Both the position numbers and the translations under genes were made by a program. The notes under the pieces were generated by a model. That model was given only the letters and a program-made list of their open reading frames with translations. It was not told the DNA's origin and did no database searches. A stretch of DNA of 64,000 nucleotides, taken from Okeania sp. SIO2C9. GTDB taxonomy: Bacteria; Cyanobacteriota; Cyanobacteriia; Cyanobacteriales; Microcoleaceae. The DNA lies in NCBI RefSeq assembly GCF_010672455.1, contig NZ_JAAHGO010000033.1, positions 1 through 64,000 on the forward strand. The letters run 5' to 3'. This document shows positions 38,427-48,914 of this stretch, one piece after another; positions within the stretch are counted from its first letter, which is position 1, and each line of letters begins with the position of its first letter.

Positions 38427-38805
38427 GGTGATTATTCCTTAATTTTGAATTTTTTCCTTGATTAATTTATCCGATCCTATCCAACGGATTAATTGATGTC
38501 AATCTTGAGAATTTTATTCAGCTTTATTACTTTTTTTTCAGTATTGTTACAGTTTTATATCAATTTATAAAAGTGGTATTATCAATTAATTTTATTCTGC
38601 TTGGGGTTATTTTCCTAAGTGGGAGCATCTTGCTCCCGTTGAGTATCAAGATACCCTATAAAAAAAATCCGGTCAAAATGCCGGATCATATAAAAATTGA
38701 TAAATGAAAAATTAGTGGTATGTGTTAATGGGGTTTTAATCCCTATTAAAAACCTTGAGAAGCTGATAGCTAATAGCTGATAGCTGACCGCTTTCCTGAC
38801 TAAAA
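38427..38805. other. Spacer between divergent/convergent units, with terminator
   Basis: It holds the hairpin GGGAGCATCTTGCTCCC (38620-38636), the desA terminator (38658-38686) and a GCTGATA heptamer tract (about 38760-38786). The promoter of the ParA operon (minus strand) should lie near 38430-38560; none stands out. Confidence 0.55.
38658..38686 (-). terminator. Rho-independent terminator of desA
   Basis: On the minus strand the hairpin ATCCGGCATTTTGACCGGAT (38686-38667) is followed by a run of T (38666-38660 and on). It lies 120 bp past the desA stop. Confidence 0.8.
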
Positions 38806-39861
38806 TTACTGGGAAACTTTCTGAGCATCATACTCTTTAAAAGTTAGGTAAAACTTAGTCTTATCATACAGATGACACTTCTCTGTTATCTCCTTCATTA
38901 AAGACCAAGAAAACTTAGTTTCATAAAGTTTATCTCCCCATTTATCCTTCAAAAATTGATGTGCTTGCCTCAGATTATATGAAGGAATTCCTGTAGATAT
39001 ATGATGAGGAATATGCACATTAATATCATGGCAAAGAAACTCTACCCACCGGGGATAATCACAATGTACTGTACCAAATAATTGAGCCTCCGCTTCATTC
39101 CACTCTTCCGCAGGATTAAAAGAAATTTCTGGTACTGTATGGTGAACAATAGTAAATGTACTCATCCAGAAGTGGTAAACCAACCATGGCATTAACCAAA
39201 ACTTGACCAGACCCCACAGACCAACTGTAGCGATAAGCAGAGGAAAAGCGATCGCGCTAAACCCAAAAACTACCAATGTAGAAAATTTGACATCTTCACT
39301 ATCCTTACCCTCAAATTTTCTCCAATCAAAATTCACAACTGCCCAGTGAGCAACAGATCCTAACCACCAAAATTTGCCACGCATAAACCGATACACTGAC
39401 TGCATCAAGCTACCTGCATTCCCATAATCTTCTGGATACCAAGGTTGCCAAGCATTATCTTCACCCATTTTATTCGTATGTTTGTGGTGATAATTATGGC
39501 CTATTCGCCAGCCATGAAACGGATAAATTAAGGGTAAAAAGGCCAAGTGACCAACTAGGTCATTGACCCACCTACGGTTAGCAAAAGAACGATGACCGCA
39601 GTCATGGCCAATAACAAAAAACCCAGTCAATGCTGTGCCAGTGAAAACCCAAAGTAGGGGCAATAAAAACCAAGGTGTAATTGTTAGTCCCCAGTAACCT
39701 AATACGACCATAAAAATATTGACCGCTACCATTGTCCATGTTTTCCATTTATCTTTGAGAAAAACTTCACGAGGCAGGGTTTTTACAATATCTTTCAGTT
39801 GTAGTTGCTCGTTTCTAATATCAGAATTTCCATTAGTAGATTCTGCAATTGATACTGTCAT
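38806..39861 (-). CDS. desA: Delta-12 (omega-6) acyl-lipid desaturase
   Basis: This integral membrane di-iron enzyme puts the delta-12 double bond into oleoyl chains of glycerolipids, with ferredoxin as electron donor. It is 351 residues, as usual for cyanobacterial DesA. The three histidine boxes are HDCGH (86-90), HNYHH (122-126) and HIPHH (283-287). Hydrophobic spans lie near 43-82 and 196-240. In cyanobacteria desA is commonly induced at low temperature; the 335-bp upstream spacer would hold the control site but none is recognised. It is monocistronic with its own terminator. Confidence 0.96.
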   Translation of the reverse strand: MTVSIAESTNGNSDIRNEQLQLKDIVKTLPREVFLKDKWKTWTMVAVNIFMVVLGYWGLTITPWFLLPLLWVFTGTALTGFFVIGHDCGHRSFANRRWVNDLVGHLAFLPLIYPFHGWRIGHNYHHKHTNKMGEDNAWQPWYPEDYGNAGSLMQSVYRFMRGKFWWLGSVAHWAVVNFDWRKFEGKDSEDVKFSTLVVFGFSAIAFPLLIATVGLWGLVKFWLMPWLVYHFWMSTFTIVHHTVPEISFNPAEEWNEAEAQLFGTVHCDYPRWVEFLCHDINVHIPHHISTGIPSYNLRQAHQFLKDKWGDKLYETKFSWSLMKEITEKCHLYDKTKFYLTFKEYDAQKVSQ

Positions 39862-40196
39862 AAATTATTTGAGTTCTCCCTATTCTTTTTTGTTGTTATG
39901 TAGTAGATTTATGATTCCGAAAAAAAACGCCAGCACAAATATTTTGCTGGCAGTTTTGACTACAAAAAGTAGTTGACAACAATTTTTAAGACATACTAGC
40001 ACTTAGTGAATCTTAGTCAATTTTGTACACAAAAGCAATGTAGCAAAACCTTTTTTGTTATATCACAGTCTTGTCATTATCAAAGTAAATTAATTGATTT
40101 GGTTACTGCTACTATTTGATTTTTTATTCGTCAAGTTTAGCAATCATTTATTTATTCACGATTTTTATTAATTGAATTATTTTTCAACCTCTGATA
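39862..40196. other. desA upstream spacer
   Basis: 335 bp, AT-rich. There is a weak AAAACGCCAGCA..TGCTGGCAGTTTT inverted repeat at about 39928-39957, which could be a hairpin at the 5' end of the desA message. No gene was seen. Confidence 0.45.
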
Positions 40197-40436
40197 CTAA
40201 TTTTCTAAGTTTCGTTCTTTTATAGTCCGCAATTCCAACAATAAAGTTTCTACTTCTACCTCAAGATGGAGCAACTTAACTTGTTGATCTGTTTGATACA
40301 AAGATTTCATTTTTTCTTGAGTGTAGTTTTGATTGCTTGATACCCCTGAAACATTTACCCTTTTAGAAGTATCTACAGAAACAGATGCACTGGACAAAGT
40401 GGATATGCTATTAGACATCAGTAACTTACTAGCCAT
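40197..40436 (-). CDS. Small protein of unknown function
   Basis: The product is 79 residues. The first half is Ser/Val/Thr-rich (SISTLSSASVSVDTSKRV) and probably disordered. The second half is a helix likely to form a coiled coil (DQQVKLLHLEVEVETLLLELRTIKE). No family was recognised. It has an ATG start and lies alone upstream of desA on the same strand, 335 bp away. It could be a real small gene; evidence is limited to codon regularity and a plausible fold. Confidence 0.5.
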   Translation of the reverse strand: MASKLLMSNSISTLSSASVSVDTSKRVNVSGVSSNQNYTQEKMKSLYQTDQQVKLLHLEVEVETLLLELRTIKERNLEN

Positions 40437-41194
40437 TTATACTTACTTCACTTAATTCTTCTATTGTAACCGGAATATTAAGATAAATTACAACAAATTA
40501 AACTATTTAACTTCCGGCATTAAAAGTTGGAGTACGATATCCAACACTAAACATTTGGATAATACAATAAGATTAGTAAGGTTTAGTATCTTTCTTAACC
40601 ATAGATTTGATTAAGTTTTCATTGTAAAAATTCGGTAAGTGGGAAAAGTGCCAGTTTGAACGGCTCGATGGAAACAACGCCACGGGTAATAAAGCGTAGT
40701 CAAAATATGCTATAATCAAGGTATCATAAACATTCAACATAAATATAGTCTTATGTAGTTAAATATAGTCTTTTGTCTCCAGAAATTAGGGCGAATATTG
40801 ACATAATCTAACAATGTCTGTAATAATAAAAGATTAAATAGCCTCAAGAGTTAACGATCTGAGTTCAATAGGGTGAAATTCCTGGACTGACACGCTACCT
40901 CTAGATACATAAGAACCTAGGTCCAAGCCTCTGTATTATGACCAAGCAGAAATTGAATCAGGGAGATAATCAAAAAAGAGGAAAAGAAAAAGTAGCTCCC
41001 TTATGCTTTTACCTATGGGATAGAGAAGCCTGTGCGCCCTTGCGAGTCCCCCGAAAGTCACGCAACTGCCGTGTTGTTGTAGTGCCTCCTTTCCTAGGTC
41101 ATGCTGCGCAAACGGAGGAGCTATGCTAACACGAGCGTCAAGGTAACACCTGCAAAATAAAATAAGGATATGTCATATTTGACTATATTTTTAT
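40437..41194. other. Spacer with possible structured RNA segment
   Basis: About 40650-40700 and 40850-40940 are more GC-rich than their surroundings. They contain GGCTCGATGGAAACAACGCC, AGGGTGAAATTCCTGG and AACCTAGGTCC, phrases reminiscent of group II intron domain I. No intron 5' boundary, reverse transcriptase or domain V was found, so this is only a hint. A 63-codon frame at 40938 has no gene-like features. Confidence 0.3.
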
Positions 41195-41480
41195 CTCAAC
41201 GTTGGTTGAAGACCCGCGCTCTCCCGAAGGGGAGCTAGGGCATGAAAACCAATCAATAAGAGCGGTTCTTACAAGGGTATGCTATCCTAAATATAGTTAG
41301 GCTGCTGGGCTAGCAGTTTCAGTCTGTGGAGCGACCGTAAAACCAGAAAGAGGTTTGGCCTCGGAGGCAGGTGCTACGTTAGCGCAGCTCCTCTGTCAAG
41401 AGGAAGCAGAAAGTCCAGCAGCCGCGAGGTTTAGGAATCCCGCGTTATCGCGTAAGCGCAACGTCGGGAGGATGTCAAGA
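41195..41480 (+). mobile_element. Orphan IS200/IS605-type right end (possible reRNA/omegaRNA locus)
   Basis: It is homologous over its full length to the minus strand of 463-750, ending GGGAGGATGTCAAG at 41480. It differs from the end of the adjacent tnpB element (42945-43054), so it belongs to another element family. It carries an extra GC-rich insertion at about 41374-41401 (ACGTTAGCGCAGC..) that the copy at 463-750 lacks. If transcribed, the bases after 41480 would be the guide. Confidence 0.6.
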
Positions 41481-41600
41481 AATATAGAGAGACAATGACC
41501 TTTGAACCATGGTGAGAACATGGTTAGCTAATGGACACTTCAGTTAAAGGGTGGTTAACCGAAAAGGAGACCCGGTGGCCAGCACTCTGTTTCCAGCCGT
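41481..41600. other. Spacer with structured-looking sequence
   Basis: It holds CCATGGTGAGAACATGG and GGTGGTTAACCGAAAAGGAG, which could fold. It may be part of the same disrupted structured RNA as 40850-40940. Unassigned. Confidence 0.3.
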
Positions 41601-43054
41601 TAGCTGAATCGCCGATTCATCTCACGCCATAATTATGCAGATTTGGCGACCAGATGAATCGGCGACAAATTGAATGGGCATCGAACCTATTAAATTTGCA
41701 TGCTATCCCAGCAGAAGCTTTCGCCCTAGTTGAAAAACTTGTATGATTATCTTGCTATAACCCCGGAAATTTTCCACCATGCGCACTGCCTACCAATATA
41801 AATTAAGGCCTAACTCAGATAAAATAGCCACAATAGAATTGTGGTTAGAATTGTTGCGTCGGCAGTACAACTATAGGTTAGGTGAGCGGTTCTCATGGTG
41901 GTCATAAAACCGTTGTCCAGTTAATGCTTGCCCCTTGGTGCATGCCAATTCCTCAACTAAGAGATAATCCAGATTATTACTCTCAAAAACGAGATTTGGT
42001 CAATACCAAAGATAAGTTTCCTGACTACAAGCTCATTCATTCTCAGGTATTACAAGATTGCATTAAACCGGTAAAACTTGCCTTTGATAGATGGTTGAAA
42101 GCAAACAAAAATGGAAATAAATTAGGGAAACCAAGGTTTAAGGGAAAAGGACGTTATCGCAGTTTTACTTATCCTCAAATCAAACTTGAGTGCATAGAAG
42201 AAAATCAAATTAATTTGCCCAAAAGAGGAAAGGTAAAATTAATTCAGCATCGTCCAATACCAGAAGGGTTTATAATTAAAACTGTGACGATTAGTCGTAA
42301 AGCAGATGGTTATTATATTACTTTATCCCTAGAAGACAAATCAGTTCCAACTTCGACAAGTGAAGAGGAACCTACATTAAAAAATACTCTGGGAATTGAC
42401 ATGGGGTTGAAGGAATTCTTAGTAACTAGTGTTGGAGAATCTGTCCCCATACCTCAATACTATAGAAAATCTCAGCAGCGATTAAAGACTCTACAAAAAG
42501 GTTTATCCCGAAAGAAAAAAGGAAGTAAAAGGTGGCTCAAAGCTGTTAAAGCTGTTGCCAAACAACATAAAAAGATAGCCGATAAACGTAAAGATTTCCA
42601 CTTTAAAACAGCCAATGAATTGTTATTAAAAGCGGATGTTATTGCCCATGTAGACGCGGAGCGGCGTGCCGGAGGCAAACTTAAATATAAAAGGGCAAGC
42701 ATTGACTCATTTGAGTAAATCAATTAACGATGCGATTTGGGAGAAAATTCCTATCTATATTTGACTGTCAAAGCCGGAAATGCTGGAGGTGAAGACTATA
42801 GCAGTAAACCCCAAAAATACCAGCCAAGATTGCTCAAACTGTGGGGAAAAAGTCCCGAAAGAATTATCCCAAAGAACTCATTCTTGTCCGCACTGCGGTA
42901 CAGTAATAGACAGCGATGTAAACGCGGCGATAAATATAAAAAATAGGGCGGCAAGGCCCAGATGTCCTTAAAGCTCGTGGAGTCCGACGAGGTAACGGGA
43001 CTGCGAAACTAGAAGCCCACACTAAGCTGAAGCTATAGTGTGGGAGTATGTCAC
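41601..43054 (+). mobile_element. IS200/IS605-type element with decayed tnpB (no tnpA)
   Basis: The left end has the hairpin GCCGATTCATCTCACGCC..GGCGACCAGATGAATCGGC (41610-41662). The tnpB pseudogene is at 41779-42971. The right end (42945-43054) reads GTCCGACGAGGTAACGGGAC and the hairpin CACACTAAGCTGAAGCTATAGTGTG, finishing GGGAGTATGTCA. The same pair of ends, inverted and without tnpB, recurs at 44665-45030. Exact boundaries are uncertain because such elements make no target duplication. Confidence 0.75.
41779..42971 (+). pseudogene. tnpB: Decayed TnpB RNA-guided nuclease
   Basis: The frame opens MRTAYQYKLRPNSDK and LLRRQYNYRLGERF and hits a stop near 41908. It resumes in another frame with PIPQLRDNPDYYSQKRDL, HSQVLQDCIK and the RuvC-I motif GIDMGLKEFLVTS. 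At 42652-42680 a GC-rich module (GCGGAGCGGCGTGCCGG) replaces the AHEDLN-type RuvC-II region, so the catalytic Glu is lost. A further shift leads to VKAGNAG. The zinc finger (CSNCGEKV..CPHCG) and RuvC-III (SDVNAAINI) are readable at 42816-42940. At least three frame breaks mean no active nuclease. Confidence 0.88.
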
Positions 43055-43380
43055 TCAGCAGGTTGTAACTCAAAGCAAGTGAATCAAACAACAACTTTAA
43101 AAGTAGTCTCAATGGTCGAATGACCGGAGAGGGTATGGCGATTGGCACCGCCTTCTGAGCTGCTGCTCTATGCGTACTATGGTACGGTACTGGCAATGTG
43201 GCCGTTACGAGCAATGTGAAAATCGCGGATTTATCCCGATAGAAAACTCCTAATCACGAATCCACGCGGATTTATCCCGTGGAGTGTCAACCTTACTAAA
43301 AATTGACCAAAAAGTTATTTATAGCTTTGGCCTAAGGTAAAAAAAATAAAACTTTACAGTAAAAAATTCAAAACTTAAAA
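43055..43380. other. thrC upstream spacer with hairpins
   Basis: It contains structured GC-richer sequence at 43110-43215 (GGTCGAATGACCGGAG, GGTATGGCGATTGGCACCGCC). Two related hairpins follow around CGCGGATTTATCCCG (43227 and 43265). The role of the hairpins in thrC control is unknown. Confidence 0.4.
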
Positions 43381-44472
43381 ATGACCTTAACACGGCCCTT
43401 TTCTCAGTCAAAATTACAAGGCTGGCCTGGTTTGATTGAAGCATATAGATCCTATCTACCAGTGACAGAAGAAACTCCTGTAATCACATTGCATGAAGGT
43501 AATACTCCTCTCATACCTGTGCCAGCGATCGCCCATCAAATAGGCAGCCAAGTAGAAGTCTTTGTCAAATATGATGGCCTTAATCCCACAGGTAGTTTCA
43601 AAGATAGGGGCATGACTTTAGCCATATCCAAAGCCAAAGAGGAAGGGGCAAAAGCAGTAATCTGCGCTAGTACAGGCAATACTTCAGCTGCCGCTGCTGC
43701 TTATGCTAGACGAGGTGGAATGCGAGCATTTGTCATAATCCCAGATGGTTATGTAGCCCTAGGAAAGTTAGCCCAGGCTTTATTGTATGGTGCAGAGGTC
43801 TTAGCCATCAAGGGAAATTTTGACCAAGCCTTAGAAATTGTCCGGGACGTGGCAGCTAAATATCCTGTCACTTTAGTTAACTCAGTTAATCCCTATCGTC
43901 TAGAAGGTCAAAAGACGGGAGCTTTTGAGGTAGTAGACACTTTGGGGGATGCCCCAGATTGGCTGTGTATTCCTGTGGGGAATGCAGGAAATATCACAGC
44001 ATATTGGATGGGATTTTGTCAATATCATCAAATCGGAAAATGCGATAACCTTCCGCAAATGATGGGTTTTCAGGCCGCAGGAGCAGCACCTATTGTTCAA
44101 GGTCATCCTGTAGTTCAACCGGAAACAGTGGCCAGCGCCATTAGAATTGGCAATCCTGCTAGTTGGGAAAAAGCTGTAGCAGCTCAACAAGCTAGTCAAG
44201 GAAGTTTTACGGCGGTTACCGATGAAGAAATATTAGAAGCTTATCGTTTATTGGCGTCCAATGAAGGAATTTTTTGTGAGCCTGCGAGTGCTGCTTCTGT
44301 TGCGGGTTTATTGAAAGTCAAAGACCAAGTTCCTAGAGGAGCAAAAGTAGTTTGTGTACTTACTGGTCATGGTCTCAAAGACCCAGATGTGGCGATTAAA
44401 CATAGCAATAATCAGTTTCGCCAGGGAATAGAGCCGAATATAGAGGCAGTAGCTGAAGTGATGGGGTTTTAA
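43381..44472 (+). CDS. thrC: Threonine synthase
   Basis: This PLP enzyme turns O-phosphohomoserine into threonine in the cytoplasm. It is 363 residues, the shorter bacterial type. The PLP lysine is Lys74 in [14 protein letters not shown]. The phosphate-binding loop of PLP is around [11 protein letters not shown] (about 199-209), and the fold-type II C-terminus has [12 protein letters not shown]. The ATG follows AAACTTAAAA directly. The gene stands alone between IS605 remnants, which do not disturb it. Confidence 0.97.
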   Translation: MTLTRPFSQSKLQGWPGLIEAYRSYLPVTEETPVITLHEGNTPLIPVPAIAHQIGSQVEVFVKYDGLNPTGSFKDRGMTLAISKAKEEGAKAVICASTGNTSAAAAAYARRGGMRAFVIIPDGYVALGKLAQALLYGAEVLAIKGNFDQALEIVRDVAAKYPVTLVNSVNPYRLEGQKTGAFEVVDTLGDAPDWLCIPVGNAGNITAYWMGFCQYHQIGKCDNLPQMMGFQAAGAAPIVQGHPVVQPETVASAIRIGNPASWEKAVAAQQASQGSFTAVTDEEILEAYRLLASNEGIFCEPASAASVAGLLKVKDQVPRGAKVVCVLTGHGLKDPDVAIKHSNNQFRQGIEPNIEAVAEVMGF

Positions 44473-44664
44473 AGAAGCGTTCAGCACTCAGCACTCAGCA
44501 TTCAGCAAGATTATTTTTTTGAATGTGCCAGAAGGAGATTTCAACCCCTCCTCAACAATTCGGTGCAATAGTTACCTGGGATTTGAACCAGAGCGGCTAA
44601 AAACTGTTCACGTAGTTCCTCAAGGAGGCTAGCTGTTAGCTCCGCATTCGGGTACGCAAATTGT
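44473..44664. other. Spacer with CAGCACT heptamer repeat
   Basis: A CAGCACT/CAGCATT tract (44483-44506) follows the thrC stop. Around 44582-44600 GGGATTTGAACCAG looks like a tRNA T-arm in reverse, but no tRNA fold is present. Confidence 0.55.
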
Positions 44665-45030
44665 GACATACTCCCACACTAAGCTGAAGCTATAGTGTGA
44701 GCTTCTCGTTTCGCAGTCCCGGTATTCCGTCGGACAAGCGCGTGCTTTAAGGACGGGATGCCCCGCCGCCCTTTTGGCCAATCAAAAAGCTGCTCACCTA
44801 GGGCCGCCATCAGATTTGACATTCCCAACGGATTACTAGGATTTCTGGGATCTCACCCCTAATCTTATTTGATTTTCATGGTTGATCGCTGGCGGTTGTT
44901 AACTCAAACCAGCTTAAATTTATCATCACATAAAATTTGTAAATTAATGGGACATCGAGTCCCATTAATTGACCGTCGATTCATCTCACACCAAATTTTC
45001 AATTATGGTGTGAGATGAATCGACGCTCTA
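44665..45030 (-). mobile_element. Non-autonomous IS605-derived element (both ends, no genes)
   Basis: In reverse orientation it has the right end of the tnpB element (44665-44775: ACTCCCACACTAAGCTGAAG, GTCCCGGTATTCCGTCGGAC) and a left-end hairpin at 44984-45027. That hairpin has a perfect 20-bp stem starting CGTCGATTCATCTC and a 12-base loop. Nothing between could encode a transposase. It resembles the palindrome-associated IS200/IS605 derivatives known from bacteria. It may be moved by a TnpA supplied in trans. Confidence 0.72.
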
Positions 45031-45113
45031 GCTAAAAGCTGATAGCTAGTTAAAGGGAGGCAGAAGGTAGAAGGAAGGAAAATATTTTTGGTTCTACTTT
45101 TGAGCTTTTCTCT

Positions 45114-45737
45114 CTAATCTTTACTACTGGGTAAGCGGGGCAATGGCCTTTCATTGGGTGGCAACTGAGCAGCATTGGGAGAGAAGCTTTCCTTTAGTTG
45201 GATTTGATTTTGAGCTTGAATATTGGCTTCTGCTTTTGACTGAATATCAAGAGTAATTTCCGATTTTTGTTGTTTGTTTGATTTGGCTTTGGCCAGAATA
45301 TCTACTGCATCTGCCAAAGCATTTGTTAAGCTTGTACGAGTATTTGTATGATTGACTTGCTCTTGTTGGAGGGCTTCAGTTAATTTTTGGACTTGTGCAA
45401 AAGCACGGTCGCGTTCTTGGACTACTTCAATGATTTTGGCCTTAAATTCAGCCAAAGTTTGTAAATTTTCGATTTGCTGTTCAATAGTTGTTGCACTTTC
45501 ATCTATACTCTCTTCAACAGATGGAAAACCTTGTAATTTCTGAGCTTGGGCTTTTAAAGTCTGAATAGTTTTTTGAGCTAGTTGATTTTCCGTTCGTCGT
45601 TGTTGAGCTTCAGTATTGTAGAGTTGACGCCACTTGGAGGCACTATCCTGGGCGACATTTAATTCTGTTTGAAGTTTTACTATTTTCTCTTGAAGAGCCT
45701 TAATTTCATTTAACCACGGGGTTATGTCCTGATTCAT
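45114..45737 (-). CDS. Coiled-coil protein of unknown function
   Basis: The 207-residue protein is nearly all helix. Heptads run from about residue 5 to 145 (LNEIKALQEKIVKLQTEL, AEFKAKIIEVVQERDRAF). The tail is Gln/Pro-rich and probably disordered (QLPPNERPLPRLPSSKD). It has no signal peptide or membrane span. Proteins of this form are common in cyanobacteria without assigned function. It has no operon partner. Confidence 0.78.
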   Translation of the reverse strand: MNQDITPWLNEIKALQEKIVKLQTELNVAQDSASKWRQLYNTEAQQRRTENQLAQKTIQTLKAQAQKLQGFPSVEESIDESATTIEQQIENLQTLAEFKAKIIEVVQERDRAFAQVQKLTEALQQEQVNHTNTRTSLTNALADAVDILAKAKSNKQQKSEITLDIQSKAEANIQAQNQIQLKESFSPNAAQLPPNERPLPRLPSSKD

Positions 45738-45770
45738 ATCATATTTTAGATTATAGAGTGTTCATCTCAT

Positions 45771-46002
45771 CGGGTGATTTTCCCGCGAAGGTTGTCTTGG
45801 CAATTTTAAACTATACCAAGAGAAATATAGTTTAGGATGGTAGATAATTAAAGGAAACAGGAAAATACTATAGCGCTACACAAATTCGGGTGATTTTCCC
45901 GCGAAGGTTGTCTTGGCAATTTTAGACTATACCAAGAATAGAAGTATATTTTAGGACAGTAGATACTAAAAGGGAACAGGGAAATACTATAGCGCTACAC
46001 AA
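45771..46002 (+). repeat. Two-unit 116-bp direct repeat
   Basis: The units start CGGGTGATTTTCCCGCG at 45771 and 45887 and are about 90% alike. Each contains GGTTGTCTTGGCAATTTTA, AACAGG and CTATAGCGCTACACAAAT. Each begins with a CGGG..CCCG hairpin. The repeat lies just upstream of the coiled-coil gene (minus strand), so it could affect its promoter. Confidence 0.85.
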
Positions 46003-47423
46003 ATACGCTCTTGAAATTCCTCTGTATCCTTGTTCCCTAAAACCGAGTCCGCATTCCCGCACCCCGCGGGTTCGTACCGCTATTCGCTACTGACTTATAT
46101 GAAATACTAAAATTTTTGCTACAAATAATTAGGCTGTTTCAAGAACTCGGGTAGGGGAGGTGTGGGTTGGGCGACTTACAGGAGGACCGAGTCAGTAGAA
46201 ATAGCTTATCATTTATTTATAGTCAAACCCTGTTTTTAGTCAAATCGAAATTTCTAGGTAAAGCCTTTTAAGCAGGGAAATTATTCGTAGCATTCTTTTT
46301 TATATTTCATATTACAACTAAAATTTATTGTCAAATGTCAAAAGACGTAGTGCTATAACTTTTACTTCAACTAATATGAAAATAAAATTTATTAGTGTTT
46401 TGTTTCAAAGCATAGATGATTGGTATTGGAAAACAAAATAGTGATTTAAATTAGCAATAACCCAGAGCTGTTTCATTCTAAAAAGTTCCATTTTATGTCT
46501 TGACGAAACCACATTATTTCAGGCTTTAGGAGATTTATCTTTCGCTGTCTGAAAATCAATAAATTCATTGCCAAAATCTAGAATGAAATCACCCTGGCAA
46601 TAACCGAAAGTAAATTCAGTTATCAGTTATCAGTTAGTGACAGAGGAACTACGTTATCAGTACCTTCTGCAATAGGGAAGCTTTGAATATGCAGAATTTT
46701 CTTTTTTATTTCCTTCAGAAGTTGACCTTGAGACTCAATATTTTTGGTCAAATTTATATTCGACTTTACCAGTAACAACATTGCCTTTACTCTACTCTAC
46801 TAAAATTATCATTATTAAGCAAAATATCTGAATTTTAAGCTCCTAGAGATCAATCTAGGAATATACTTTTTACTTTTACACTACATTAAAGGAGGAGTCG
46901 ATCTTATTTAAATCAAAAATACCAAATTCAAAAAAGGTAGTTACATCTTCATTTGTAATTTATTCCTACAATAAAAAAATCTAAATCCCATATAATCTAA
47001 AAATCAAACCTTTTTCCCCTCTTTTTTATTATGTTTTTCTTTCTCTATTCCCAGTTAAATTTTCCCTATTTCCTGTGTCGTAACTGTAGCAATATTTTAT
47101 GAAATTGGTATAAGTTGCTAAAAATATCTATTCCCTAGAAAAATATTTCTGTAAAATCACTTGTTCAAATTGCTATGATACCTTATGGAATTATAGATTT
47201 TCGATGCCTGGATTGGAAAAATTTTGTCTGTGTGCAACTTTCATGTTTATTTCTTTTAGCAAACTTTTTCTATAATAGATTACTATTGAATTCTGATTTT
47301 TGCCCTCAATAAAGTAATTTATTTTAGTACATTTTCCGAAATTTATAAATTTATAATTGTTGTTTTGAAGTTTTTGTTATTTGACAAATTATTCTCTCTT
47401 AAAAGTAACTCAGATAAACATTT
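46003..47423. other. 1.4 kb spacer
   Basis: There is one GC-rich module near 46045-46085 (CCGCATTCCCGCACCCCGCGG). An AGTTATCAGTTATCAGTTAG heptamer tract lies at 46618-46637, with a fragment of family A after it (46645-46712). The rest is AT-rich without recognised genes. Confidence 0.5.
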
Positions 47424-47438
47424 TTGCCTAAAAGCCCT

Positions 47439-48626
47439 ATGAGGTTTCTCCACTTTTTACGTCACTTTAATTCTGCCACATTGCGAGAGGTTTTAAACCA
47501 CTCCAATAGGCAGCGATTTTTAAACTTATTAACTCCAATTGCTAAACGTGGTTATGGCATGATATTGACGATATTAAAAATGATCGTCAAGCATATACTG
47601 AAGCGAATAGTTCGTTTTTTTCAGTTCATCCTACATCTAAATTTTAATACCATTAAACAAGTATGTATTTGTGCTGGCAAAAGCAGATTATCAGGTTTAT
47701 CAGCCGAGATGGCCTATAATGCTATGCTCGCTTTATTTCCGGGATTATTAACAATAATTGCAGCAATTGGATTATTTGAATCTTTGCGATCGCCTCTATT
47801 ACAAATGGGTAGTTTACTAACAGATATAGTACCTAATCAAGTGCGATTTTTAATTAGCAGTGCTGTTGATGAAATTCTGAAAACCCGCAACAAAGAAATA
47901 TTTTCTTTCAGTTTTATTGGCTCAATATGGATATTTTCTAGCGTACTGACTTCTGCTATGGCAGCTCTTGACGAAATTCATCAAGTTCCTCTTGAGAAAA
48001 AACGACCTTTTTGGAAAGCAAAGTTAGTTTCTTTAGGACTAACTATTGGTACTCTCATATTATTAATTATTGCCTCTGGATTAGTATTAGTTAGTGACTT
48101 AATTGTAGACATGATTGCTCGGCAAAGTTGTTTACTAGAAACTCTACCAAATTGTCCCCCTGACCAGGTTGCTAGTTGTTTATTTCAAGAACCAGTTGAT
48201 AATTGTGTGTTGAAGTCACAATTATTAGAAACTTGGGGTCAATTAAGATGGCCGATTACTTTAGGAATAGTTTCTACAGCTTTTGCTTTTGTTTATCGTT
48301 TTGGTCCAAGTAGTAGACGGAAAAGTACACCTATTATGCCTGGTGCAATTATATCAGCATTAATGTGGGCAGGAGCTTCTAATTTATTTCGTTTATACGT
48401 TTTTCATTTTGGCAACTATAACCGAACTTATGGAACTATTGGTACTTTTATTATTTTATTGTTGTGGTTATATATTAGTTCATTGGTGGTATTAATTGGG
48501 GCACAATTAAATGTAACAGTAGGGGAGGCAATGGCACGAGATAATGCTCAGCATCTACTACAGGAACGATCGGTTATAGAAGGAGGAGAAAGTATTAGAA
48601 AAAACGGCAAAAAAAGTATGAATTAA
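47439..48626 (+). CDS. YihY/BrkB family (UPF0761) inner membrane protein
   Basis: Start taken at ATG 47439 (MRFLHFLRHF); a TTG five codons upstream also keeps the frame. The product is about 395 residues with six spans. The family signature is visible as SGLSAEMAYNAMLALFPGLLTIIAAIGLF, SVLTSAMAALDEIHQV and YNRTYGTIGTFIILLLWLYIS. The N-terminal 70 residues are basic and predicted cytoplasmic. The loop near 205-240 has five cysteines, an unusual feature for the family. Function of the family is not established; older names as ribonuclease BN are wrong. Confidence 0.92.
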   Translation: MRFLHFLRHFNSATLREVLNHSNRQRFLNLLTPIAKRGYGMILTILKMIVKHILKRIVRFFQFILHLNFNTIKQVCICAGKSRLSGLSAEMAYNAMLALFPGLLTIIAAIGLFESLRSPLLQMGSLLTDIVPNQVRFLISSAVDEILKTRNKEIFSFSFIGSIWIFSSVLTSAMAALDEIHQVPLEKKRPFWKAKLVSLGLTIGTLILLIIASGLVLVSDLIVDMIARQSCLLETLPNCPPDQVASCLFQEPVDNCVLKSQLLETWGQLRWPITLGIVSTAFAFVYRFGPSSRRKSTPIMPGAIISALMWAGASNLFRLYVFHFGNYNRTYGTIGTFIILLLWLYISSLVVLIGAQLNVTVGEAMARDNAQHLLQERSVIEGGESIRKNGKKSMN

Positions 48627-48914
48627 TGGTAACATTTCCTGCAGACTGCTGCGCAAACAACTATTAGCGCTTCAGCAGTCAGCAATAAAAATCAAATAAG
48701 CTATTATTGTCAGTATTCAGCTCTTAGTTTTTTAATGAATGAAGCAAGCATTCGTTTAACTTCTATTACATTTTAATCAGATAATGAACCACAAGAAGGA
48801 TGAGTTTGAGTTCAATTCATACAATTATATGGCGGGAAATGTAGATGTTTCTCAAGAGATGATAGCTGACTGCGGAATGCTGTTTGCGCAGAATTCCGCA
48901 GGAAATACTTACAA
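48627..48914. repeat. Spacer with GC-rich short modules
   Basis: Modules of the GCGCAAACA / ATTCCGCAGGAAAT type lie at 48648-48658 and 48874-48912. Nothing else was recognised. Confidence 0.55.

Noticed and set aside
40640-40940. Definite group II intron
   Set aside because: No GTGYG start at a credible border, no domain V and no reverse transcriptase; kept only as a low-confidence structured region.
40938-41129. 63-codon frame before the orphan IS605 end
   Set aside because: Composition is mixed repeat sequence; no homology-like motif and no upstream signals.
44575-44600. tRNA-like T-arm on the minus strand (GGTTCAAATCCC)
   Set aside because: No D-arm, anticodon arm or acceptor stem can be built at the right distances; chance match within repeat-derived sequence.
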